From assembly GCA_027000645.1 (NCBI GenBank), contig JALTNO010000309.1, positions 1 to 34,533 of the forward strand: 34,533 nt of DNA, read 5' to 3'. The notes under the pieces were generated by a model. The model saw only the letters and a program-made list of their open reading frames with translations. It had not been told where the DNA came from and made no database searches. The position numbers were made by a program, and so were the translations under genes. Positions 15,874 through 22,904 of the stretch are shown piece by piece. Source of the stretch: Paracoccaceae bacterium (lineage in GTDB: Bacteria > Pseudomonadota > Alphaproteobacteria > Rhodobacterales > Rhodobacteraceae). The first letter of the stretch is position 1. Each line of letters opens with the position of its first letter.

Positions 15874-16518
15874 ATGTTCGACTATTCCCTTCTGCACTGG
15901 ACCACATTCCTGACCGCCGCGGTTCTGCTCAACCTGTCGCCGGGGCCGGACATCGCCTTCATCCTGGGCCGGACGGCGCAGGGCGGCCTGCGCAGCGGGT
16001 TCGCCGCGATGTTCGGCATCTGGGCCGGCGCCTTCGGCCATGTGCTGATGGCGGCATTCGGGCTTTCGGCGATTCTCGTCGCCTCGGCCACGGCGTTTAC
16101 GGCGGTGAAATGGATCGGCGCGGCCTATCTGGTCTGGATCGGGCTGCAGGCGCTGCGGTCGGGCGGCGGCGGCTTTCTGTCCGACCGCGACCCGACCCCG
16201 CCGGCGCCGCCGGGGCGGATCTTCCGGCAGGGGGTTCTGGTCGCCCTGCTCAACCCCAAGGTCGCGGTGTTCTTCCTCGCCTTCCTGCCGCAATTCGTCG
16301 TCCCCGGCGCGGGGCCGGTCCCGGCGCAACTGTTCCTGCACGGGATCCTGATCATCGCCGTCGCCGGACTGGTGGAACCGGCGCTGGTGCTGATGTCGCA
16401 CCGGCTGATGGCGGGTCTGAGGCGCAAGCCCTCCCTCGGCAGGTGGATGGACCGGACGCTGGGGGCGCTGCTGATCGGGCTGGGGGTGAAACTGGCCCTG
16501 TCGGGCCGGCCGGAGTGA
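15874..16518 (+). CDS. LysE/RhtB family amino-acid exporter
   Basis: The 214-aa membrane protein begins MFDYSLLHWTTFLTAAVLLN and has the LysE/RhtB signature NLSPGPDIAFILGRTAQGG in its first segment. It has about six membrane segments, including the mid-protein FRQGVLVALLNPKVAVFFLAF. Family members export amino acids or related metabolites, such as lysine, homoserine, threonine and leucine. The start is 4 bases after the dehydrogenase stop, so coupling is likely. The substrate cannot be read from sequence. Confidence 0.9.
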   Translation: MFDYSLLHWTTFLTAAVLLNLSPGPDIAFILGRTAQGGLRSGFAAMFGIWAGAFGHVLMAAFGLSAILVASATAFTAVKWIGAAYLVWIGLQALRSGGGGFLSDRDPTPPAPPGRIFRQGVLVALLNPKVAVFFLAFLPQFVVPGAGPVPAQLFLHGILIIAVAGLVEPALVLMSHRLMAGLRRKPSLGRWMDRTLGALLIGLGVKLALSGRPE

Positions 16519-16562
16519 ACGCGCGCGGGCCGGGAGCGGCGCGCGGCAGCGGATGAGGGTGC

Positions 16563-17798
16563 ATGATGAAGCTTCAGGATCTTGACGTCATCGTGACCGC
16601 GCCGCCCGCGCCGGGCTGGGGCGGGCGCTACTGGATCCTGGTCAGGCTGACCACCGACACCGGCATCACCGGCTGGGGGGAATGCTATGCCTCGTCCGTC
16701 GGCCCGGAGGCAATGCGCCACGTGATCCGCGACGTGTTCGACCGACACATGGCGGGCGAGAGCCCCGAAAACATCGAACTGATGTTCCGCCGCGCCTATT
16801 CCTCGGGCTTCACCCAGCGGCCGGACCTTACGGTGATGGGGGCGTTTTCGGGGCTGGAGATCGCCTGCTGGGACATTCTGGGCAAGGATCGCGGGCGGCC
16901 GGTATGGGCATTGCTGGGCGGGCGAATGAACGACCGGCTGCGCGCCTATTCCTACCTCTACCCCCTGCCCCATCACCCGATGCGGGAATTCTGGACCTCG
17001 CCGGAGATGGCCTCGGAAGCTGCGGCCGAGATGGTCCGGCGCGGCTTTACCGCCGTAAAATTCGACCCCGCCGGCCCCTACACGATCCGCGGCGGGCACA
17101 TGCCGGGCATGCGGGACATCGCGGTTTCGATCCGGTTCTGCAAGGCGGTCCGCGAGGCGGTGGGCGAGCGCGCCGACCTGCTGTTCGGCACCCACGGGCA
17201 GTTCTCGACCGCCGGCGCGATCCGGCTGGGGCAGGCGCTGGAGCCGTTCCTGCCGCTGTGGTTCGAGGAACCGGTCCCGCCCGACGACATGGAGGCGATG
17301 GCGCAGGTGGCGCGGACCGTACGCATCCCCGTCGCCACCGGTGAACGCCTGACAACCAAGGGCGAATTCGCCGCCGTGCTGCGCGCGGGCGCGGCCGGCA
17401 TCGTGCAACCGGCGCTGGGACGGGCGGGCGGCATCTGGGAGGCCAGGAAGATCGCCGCCATCGCCGAGACCTACAATGCGCAGGTGGCGCCGCATCTCTA
17501 TGCAGGGCCGGTGGAATGGGCTGCGAATGTCCATCTGGCCGCTTCGATTCCAAATTTCCTGCTCCTGGAAACCATCGAGACACCGTTTCACGATGCGCTG
17601 ATCGGGGGAGGTATTCGCGTTGAAGACGGCTTCGTCACCCCGCCCGACACGCCGGGCCTCGGGATCGAGGTGGATGAAGATCTTGCCCGCGCCCATCCCT
17701 GGTCGGGCGACGGGCTGCACCTCCAGATGCAGGAGGCCCCCTGCGACCATGCGCGGGGGAACGCCTTTCAGGGTGGCGCGCCGGCACGGGAGGAGTGA
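16563..17798 (+). CDS. mandelate racemase/muconate lactonizing enzyme family protein
   Basis: The 411-aa enolase-superfamily enzyme has the N-terminal capping domain (GITGWGECYASS) and a barrel with KFDPAGPY (lysine near 166), WFEEPVPPDD (Glu235/236), TGERL (Glu261) and APHLYAGP (His311). The first metal-ligand strand, usually DxN or DxH, reads FGTHGQ (208-213) and has no Asp. Members dehydrate or epimerise sugar acids; the exact reaction is not known. A second ATG lies immediately after the first, and GAGGG precedes both. It follows the LysE gene by 44 bases, and with the alcohol dehydrogenase forms a likely sugar-acid or polyol catabolic unit. Confidence 0.85.
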   Translation: MMKLQDLDVIVTAPPAPGWGGRYWILVRLTTDTGITGWGECYASSVGPEAMRHVIRDVFDRHMAGESPENIELMFRRAYSSGFTQRPDLTVMGAFSGLEIACWDILGKDRGRPVWALLGGRMNDRLRAYSYLYPLPHHPMREFWTSPEMASEAAAEMVRRGFTAVKFDPAGPYTIRGGHMPGMRDIAVSIRFCKAVREAVGERADLLFGTHGQFSTAGAIRLGQALEPFLPLWFEEPVPPDDMEAMAQVARTVRIPVATGERLTTKGEFAAVLRAGAAGIVQPALGRAGGIWEARKIAAIAETYNAQVAPHLYAGPVEWAANVHLAASIPNFLLLETIETPFHDALIGGGIRVEDGFVTPPDTPGLGIEVDEDLARAHPWSGDGLHLQMQEAPCDHARGNAFQGGAPAREE

Positions 17799-17838
17799 CT
17801 TCACATCCGCGGCGCGGTCGTGATAGCATACCGAGAAT

Positions 17839-17850
17839 TGAATATTTTCA
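17839..17850 (+). promoter_or_regulatory. AT-rich imperfect inverted repeat before arsR-type gene
   Basis: TGAA-TATT-TTCA lies 13 bases before the GTG start, in the only AT-rich stretch of this spacer. ArsR repressors of the SqrR/BigR group often bind AT-rich repeats in their own promoter, so autoregulation is possible. Sequence support alone is weak. Confidence 0.35.
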
Positions 17851-17863
17851 GGATGGGTGCCCC

Positions 17864-18211
17864 GTGACAGTTCAACCTGCGCAGAAGATGACCCCGAATG
17901 CCACCGACGAAATGGCGGCGAACGCGACCGACGCGGCGGCCTATCTCAAGACGCTGGCGCATGAAGGGCGGTTGATGATCCTGTGCCATCTGGGGGCGGG
18001 CGAAAAATCGGTCGGCGAACTCGAACAGCTTCTGGGCATCCGGCAGGCAGCGGTGAGCCAGATGCTGGCCCGCCTGCGCGAGGAAGGGCTGGTCGCCACC
18101 CGGCGTGACGGCAAGACGATCTACTATTCGCTCTCCGACGACAAGACCGAGCAGGTCATCGGCCTGCTGTATTCCCTGTTCTGCGGCAGGGAGAAGGAAC
18201 CGCGGGCCTGA
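17864..18211 (+). CDS. SqrR/BigR-like ArsR family persulfide-responsive repressor
   Basis: I choose the GTG at 17864 (115 aa), which has AGGATGGG upstream; the track start at 17795 overlaps the upstream gene. The winged helix is RLMILCHLGAGEKSVGELE to RQAAVSQMLARLREEGLVATRRDGK. Two cysteines, Cys41 (ILCHL) and Cys107 (SLFCG), are in the same places as the redox pair of Rhodobacter capsulatus SqrR as I recall it. That protein forms a tetrasulfide-type link with reactive sulfur and releases genes for sulfide oxidation. The cysteine numbering supports the GTG start. No sqr, dioxygenase or sulfurtransferase gene is beside it, so its target is elsewhere. It is convergent with the ABC-like gene. 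Confidence 0.85.
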   Translation: MTVQPAQKMTPNATDEMAANATDAAAYLKTLAHEGRLMILCHLGAGEKSVGELEQLLGIRQAAVSQMLARLREEGLVATRRDGKTIYYSLSDDKTEQVIGLLYSLFCGREKEPRA

Positions 18212-18263
18212 TCGCCGGCGGCCACCCGGAACCAAGGCCCGGCAAGCCGGCGGCCGGAACGAT

Positions 18264-21200
18264 TCAGTTCGAAACGTAACCCGCGACCACCTGCAACAGC
18301 TTGTAGGCCACGGCCGCGTCGTTTTCGACCACGGCCAGGAATTCCTCTTCCCCGATGCGCAGGCAGGTCAGGTCGGTTTCCGCGATCATGCTCAGCGCGC
18401 GAGGTTCCTTGCGGATCAGGCCCAACTCGCCCACCAGCGCGCCGGGACCGACCTTGGCGATCAGCTCGTCTTCGCGGTCTTCATGGGGCAGGTAGAGGCC
18501 GGCCTCGCCCTCGATCACCACGTAGGCACCGTCCGTGGGGTCATCATCCTTGTGGAACACGGCCTCGCCCGCCCTGGCGTGATACCAGCGCGCGCCGAAA
18601 CCGAGAAGCCGCAGATGGCGGCGGTCAAGGCCGGAAAACAGCGGAACCTGCTCGAGCGCCCGCACCTTGCGCGCAAGGTCGGCACTGGCGGCGCTTTCCT
18701 CCTCCTCGCGGATATGGACTTCTTCGCTCACGATCCGGCCCTGTTCGACCTCCACGAACATGTCGAAAGCGTCCGAATGTTCGAATGACGGTTCAAGATA
18801 GATCAGCGTGGCTTCCGGCAGCAAGTCGCGCAGGTTGCGGAACACGGCAATCTTCGTCTCCATGTCGAAACTCGCCAGCGCCCGGTCGAGGATCAGGATG
18901 TCGGGCCGCTTGATCGTGGCCCGGCAGAACGCCAGCGGCTCGGCGAAGGTGGCCGGGAGGTTCTGCCCTCCGACGGCGATCGGCAGGTCGTAGATCAGTT
19001 CCACCACAAGATCCCGCGCGCCGCTTTCCGTCAGCACGTCCGCCACCAGCCTGCGCACCTCGTCCGCCTTGGCCCCGGCGATTTCCGACACCTTTCCGAA
19101 CAACGCGTTTTCCAGGACCGTCAGCCCGGGCGAGAACCGGCCCTGGTCCAGAGGCTCGAACAGGCCGCCCAGGGTGGCGAGGAGCTCGCGTCCGTGAGTT
19201 CGGCGAAGCTCCAGAATGCGCGCCTTCATGTCATCGGTGAAGGCCGGGCCGATCTGTTCGGCCGAGATGCGGATCGGCACCGTCAGCAGGTAGGAGAGTT
19301 CTTCGTCGGACAGGGCCGAGGCGCCGGCATCGCGGGTCCGCTCCACCAGGTCGACGACCTTCTCATATGTGGCCGGCTCGACCCCGAGCCGCCGGAACAG
19401 CGGGTGATCGGTGCCATCGCGCCCGAAGATCTGGCGCAGCATGTCGATCACGTCGCGGGTCATGCGCACCAGCCCTTCATCCAGCCCCAGCCGGTGAAGC
19501 TGGGCCAGGAACGCGGTCTGGCGGGCCAGAACCTCTTGCGTGATCTCGACGCGGGGTATGGCGAACAGGAGGTTCTCGGCCACCGGCAGGGCCGGGTTGT
19601 AAAGTTCCGGGTCGAAGAAATAGGTGTACTGGGCAAGCCCCGCATCCTTCACCGCCTTCCGGACCCTGGGGCGCAACTCGACCAGGCGCGCGGCAAGTTC
19701 GGGATGCGCGGCGGGATCGAATTCCTGCTCCAGCCCGCGGCGCAACAGCGCCGCGCCCGGCCCCAGCCCCGAGATGAGCCGCAACCACCAGCGGCGGAGT
19801 TCTTCCTCGGACTCGAACCCGGCCAGTGTCGGGTCGGTCCAGTCCGCGTCGAAGGGATCGGGGCTGTTGCCGGTGCGCAGCGCCTCGGCCAGCGCGCCGG
19901 GATCGGCGGGTTCCCCCACCGGGCGGTATCGGACCGGCATCAGCACGTTGTCCCCGAACGTGCCCTGAAACAGCGCCGGCTTCGAGGTCGCATGGCCAAT
20001 GCGCAAGGCGATGACCTTCTGGTGGAGATCGCGCAGGCGCAGCCCGCCCATGGTCACTTCGCCCCGAGATGGCAGAACTTCGCGCGTCAGCAGGGCCGCA
20101 AGCGCCCGGCGGTCCTCTTCATCCGGAACGGCGATCGCGCAGGTCTTGCCGCCCGGGAAGGTGACGGCGAGATCTTCAAGCACGACATTGCCGTCGGTGT
20201 CGCGCACGTTGACATGATCCAGCACGATGTCGCCGGTCAGGCGCGGGATCTCCTCGGGATCGCCCTCGAACAGGGATTCGTCGATCATGCCCGGCGGCGC
20301 GAAGCGTTCGATGATGATGTCCCACCGAACCGCCATGTCCTGGGTCTGGTTGTAGTAGGTCAGCAACTCCTTCCATGGCGAGCTCAGGTCCTTGTAGGCC
20401 GCCAGCGCCGCCACCAGAGCGCCCAGCGACACCTCCCCCCGCAAGACGAGATAGCCGCCCACCGCGTAGAAGAAGAACGGCGTGAGCTGGGTGATGAAGT
20501 TGTTGAGAAACTTCATGAAAAATTTCTTCTGGTAGATCTGGAACCGGATCTCGAACAGCCGCCCCAGCCGCCGGGTGATCAGCGCCCGGCGATACCGCCA
20601 GCCGCCGCTGGTGCGCAGGGCGCTTGCCCCCGTTGCGGTTTCGCCGATCTCGCCGGCAAGCGCGCGCACCTCGCGGATGCGCCTCTTGTTGAGTTGGTTG
20701 ATCTGGCGCTGCATCCGCGGAATCAGCCACGCCTGCAACGGGATCAGCGCCACCGCCGCCAGCCCGAACCACAGGCTTTGCGTGAACAGGAAGAACAGGA
20801 TCGTGGCCATCTGCCCCGCCTGCAGGACCGGCTGGCTGATCGCATCCCCCATCAGGCCGCCCATGGGTTCGCTTTCGGCGGTGATCATGGAGACCAGCTC
20901 GCCCTGGCTGACCCGCTCGAAATAGGGTTGCGGGAACCGCAGGACCCGGGAGATCAGCTGATAGCGGAAACGGCGCAGCATCCGTTCGCTGAGGACGCCC
21001 TTCATGGTGTTGATGCGCATTTTCAGCAGGCCGTGTGCCAGAACCGCCGCCAGAAAGGCCAGGCACAGGATCCACAGGAACACGATCTGATCGACGCGGT
21101 AGCCCAGCACATCGATGGTCGCGCTGAACGAACCGATGGCATCGTTGATGATGCGCTTGGGCAGTTCCAGCGTGAGGTAGAGCAGCGGAAAGAGCGCCAC

Positions 21201-21365
21201 CGTCACCAGCAGGAGGATCAGCTGATCACGTTTCGAGTACTTCCAGATGAATCGGAAAAGCGAAGGTTCGATTTCTTCAACTCCGAAATGAGACGCAAGG
21301 GATGGTCCCGCGCATTCGCGCGCCTGTGGCCCGCCGAGGGGCGGGCGATCGTCCAAGGGTAACAA
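18264..21365 (-). CDS. ABC-exporter-like protein with degenerate ATPase, long insertion and C-terminal cyclic-nucleotide-binding domain
   Basis: The frame gives about 1033 aa; the start is TTG at 21365, but no ATG/GTG or good Shine-Dalgarno is near, so the start is uncertain. Residues about 35-360 are an exporter membrane domain with six helices (LILLLVTVALFPLLYL, IVFLWILCLAFLAAVLA, FFFYAVGGYLV). The ATPase part is eroded: AIAVPDEEDRRAL replaces Walker A, SKPALFQGTF has no Q-loop Gln, AVGGQNLPATFAEP replaces the signature, ILILDRALASF keeps Walker B Asp but not Glu, and LIYLEPSF has no H-loop His. About 280 residues are inserted before the signature region. Residues 905-1020 form a CNB domain (GEAVFHKDDDPTDG, VGELGLIRKEPRALS). 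It is likely a regulatory or structural transporter-like protein; ATP-driven transport is unlikely. Confidence 0.85.
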   Translation of the reverse strand: MLPLDDRPPLGGPQARECAGPSLASHFGVEEIEPSLFRFIWKYSKRDQLILLLVTVALFPLLYLTLELPKRIINDAIGSFSATIDVLGYRVDQIVFLWILCLAFLAAVLAHGLLKMRINTMKGVLSERMLRRFRYQLISRVLRFPQPYFERVSQGELVSMITAESEPMGGLMGDAISQPVLQAGQMATILFFLFTQSLWFGLAAVALIPLQAWLIPRMQRQINQLNKRRIREVRALAGEIGETATGASALRTSGGWRYRRALITRRLGRLFEIRFQIYQKKFFMKFLNNFITQLTPFFFYAVGGYLVLRGEVSLGALVAALAAYKDLSSPWKELLTYYNQTQDMAVRWDIIIERFAPPGMIDESLFEGDPEEIPRLTGDIVLDHVNVRDTDGNVVLEDLAVTFPGGKTCAIAVPDEEDRRALAALLTREVLPSRGEVTMGGLRLRDLHQKVIALRIGHATSKPALFQGTFGDNVLMPVRYRPVGEPADPGALAEALRTGNSPDPFDADWTDPTLAGFESEEELRRWWLRLISGLGPGAALLRRGLEQEFDPAAHPELAARLVELRPRVRKAVKDAGLAQYTYFFDPELYNPALPVAENLLFAIPRVEITQEVLARQTAFLAQLHRLGLDEGLVRMTRDVIDMLRQIFGRDGTDHPLFRRLGVEPATYEKVVDLVERTRDAGASALSDEELSYLLTVPIRISAEQIGPAFTDDMKARILELRRTHGRELLATLGGLFEPLDQGRFSPGLTVLENALFGKVSEIAGAKADEVRRLVADVLTESGARDLVVELIYDLPIAVGGQNLPATFAEPLAFCRATIKRPDILILDRALASFDMETKIAVFRNLRDLLPEATLIYLEPSFEHSDAFDMFVEVEQGRIVSEEVHIREEEESAASADLARKVRALEQVPLFSGLDRRHLRLLGFGARWYHARAGEAVFHKDDDPTDGAYVVIEGEAGLYLPHEDREDELIAKVGPGALVGELGLIRKEPRALSMIAETDLTCLRIGEEEFLAVVENDAAVAYKLLQVVAGYVSN

Positions 21366-21487
21366 TCCGGCAACGGGCCGTGCAAACGGATTCGTTCCCC
21401 GACGCGACGGAACATCGGTCAGGGCATTTGCAGGTGCCGGCGATAGGCCCTAAGCTGGCCGCGACGAACCGGAGGGGAGGGATCGGG

Positions 21488-21880
21488 TTGTCGGATATCG
21501 TCGGGATGGTCCTGATTCTGTTCAGCCTCGTGCAGATCAAGCACATGTTTGCAGACTACTTCCTGCAGACGAGGCGGATGTTGTCGGGGCGGGGCGAGTA
21601 TCTGCACCTGGGCCGGGCGCAACATGCCGGCGTTCATGCTGTCGGCTCGGCGATCGTGTTCGGGCTGATCGGCGCGCCTCCCGGTTTCATCGCCGTCCTC
21701 GTGGTTCTGGAATGGATCGCGCATTTCCATATCGACTGGATCAAGGCACGTTACTGCGATTCGCGGGACTTCGATCCCTTTCAGGCTGGCTTCTGGCGGG
21801 CGGCGGGGCTGGATCAGGCCCTGCACCAGTTCACCTATATCGGCATGGTCTGGGCATGGGTCCGCTATGCGGCCATGTAG
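21488..21880 (+). CDS. DUF3307 family membrane protein
   Basis: I choose TTG at 21488 because the strong GGAGGGGAGG lies 7 bases upstream; the product is 130 aa. The track start at 21302 lies in antisense to the ABC-like gene. The sequence HMFADYFLQTRRML, then GRAQHAGVHAVG and HFHIDWIKAR with LDQALHQFTYIG, fits the DUF3307 pattern of Asp/His residues within membrane segments. Function is unknown in the family. It is divergent from the ABC-like gene and the two may share a promoter region (21366-21487). Confidence 0.75.
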   Translation: MSDIVGMVLILFSLVQIKHMFADYFLQTRRMLSGRGEYLHLGRAQHAGVHAVGSAIVFGLIGAPPGFIAVLVVLEWIAHFHIDWIKARYCDSRDFDPFQAGFWRAAGLDQALHQFTYIGMVWAWVRYAAM

Positions 21881-22301
21881 GCGCCCGCGACGCGAACGAC
21901 CGCAAACTGTTCTAGAAGCGCGTGCCAAGATAGCGGGATCGGGCGATTGCGGGATCTGGCGGGAGGGAGAACCGGGGCTGCAACAGGACCATCCGTCGGG
22001 ACCGGGGCGTGGCAACGCAGACCGACCGTCTTCGACACGACACAAGGCCCGACTTTGGACCTTTTCCCCATTACAACCCCGTCCCCCGGCAATTCAGGAA
22101 TTCAGGACTGCATCGGTAATCTCGCCCGTGCATTCATATTTTGCGCGCCCCCCTGATTGTGCAAGTTTTTTCGTCCGGCCGGCCTGAATACAGCCGAATC
22201 CCCGAAGAATCCGGAACCAAAACATCTGCCGAAATCGTCACTGTTTCCAAACCGGAAACTTTGAATTTCGCGCTCCGCGCAAGAATCTCTTGTCCGCCCT
22301 G
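21881..22301. other. 421-bp region without a convincing gene
   Basis: No ORF here has coding character. The sequence holds a tandem AATTCAGG repeat (22091-22106) and the inverted repeat GTTTCC-AAACC-GGAAAC (22243-22259) followed by TTTGAATTT, which could be a terminator or small-RNA end. This gap is less GC-rich than neighbouring genes. A small RNA cannot be excluded. Confidence 0.4.
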
Positions 22302-22760
22302 TCAATCGGCCAGAATGCCGCCCTGCTTGAGCGTCCGCAGCACCATGTTGGTCTGCGCGTTGGCCACGGCCGGCTGCCGGAACAGGAAATCTTCCAGAAA
22401 CCTGTTATACGCCTCCAGATCGCGGCACAGCACCCGCATGTGGTAGTCCGCCTGCCCGGTGGTGGCGTAGCATTCCTGCACTTCGGGCCGCTGTTCGACC
22501 GCGCGATTGAACTCGACAATGCGATCGGGGTCATGGCGCGTCAGGTGCACATGCACGATCGCCTGGAATTCCAGCCCCATTGCCCGGGGGTTCGCGACCG
22601 CACCGTAGCGTTCGATCACCCCCGCCTCCTCCAGCGCCCGCACCCGCCGCCAGCAGGCCGAAGGCGACATACCCACGGCCGCTGCCAGATCGGCATTCGA
22701 GATCCGGCAGTCCCGCTGAAGAAGAGCAAGGATCCTGCGATCGCGGGGCTCAAGTTGCAT
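22302..22760 (-). CDS. Lrp/AsnC family transcriptional regulator
   Basis: The 152-aa protein starts at MQLEPRDRRILALLQ; the track start at 22844 adds an unlikely extension. AGGAAACCGGAAAC precedes the ATG. The N-terminal helix-turn-helix (RISNADLAAAVGMSPSACWRR) and C-terminal RAM ligand domain (AIVHVHLTRHD to TTGQADYHMRVLCRD) are complete. Lrp/AsnC regulators respond to amino acids. It is divergent from the indolepyruvate oxidoreductase gene, which degrades aromatic amino-acid keto-acids, so local control of that gene by an aromatic amino acid is the natural guess. Confidence 0.93.
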   Translation of the reverse strand: MQLEPRDRRILALLQRDCRISNADLAAAVGMSPSACWRRVRALEEAGVIERYGAVANPRAMGLEFQAIVHVHLTRHDPDRIVEFNRAVEQRPEVQECYATTGQADYHMRVLCRDLEAYNRFLEDFLFRQPAVANAQTNMVLRTLKQGGILAD

Positions 22761-22797
22761 GTTTCCGGTTTCCTGTTTCACAAACACGGAGGTTATC

Positions 22798-22872
22798 GAA
22801 ATATTCAACCATAATCCAGAAAAGGACACACGAATCTGGAACAATTTTTCACGATCATTCGGTTAATATTTC
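22798..22872. promoter_or_regulatory. AT-rich divergent control region of Lrp gene and oxidoreductase gene
   Basis: The 144-bp spacer is far richer in AT than the surrounding DNA. It carries GAAATATT at 22798-22805 and its exact reverse complement AATATTTC at 22865-22872, 59 bases apart, facing inward. Such spaced AT-rich half-sites suit a wrapped Lrp multimer. This is inferred from sequence only. Confidence 0.45.
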
Positions 22873-22904
22873 CTCCACACGGGATTTCGACGGAAATTTT
22901 CGGG

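Noticed and set aside
13803-15875. 690-aa minus-strand ORF
   Set aside because: Shadow of pcaB and the alcohol dehydrogenase; no recognisable motif.
16125-17804. 559-aa minus-strand ORF
   Set aside because: Shadow of the LysE and MR/MLE genes.
19194-21362. 722-aa plus-strand ORF
   Set aside because: Shadow of the ABC-like gene. The minus-strand frame has membrane segments, an ABC-like core and a CNB domain, while this one has low-complexity His/Gln/Arg text.
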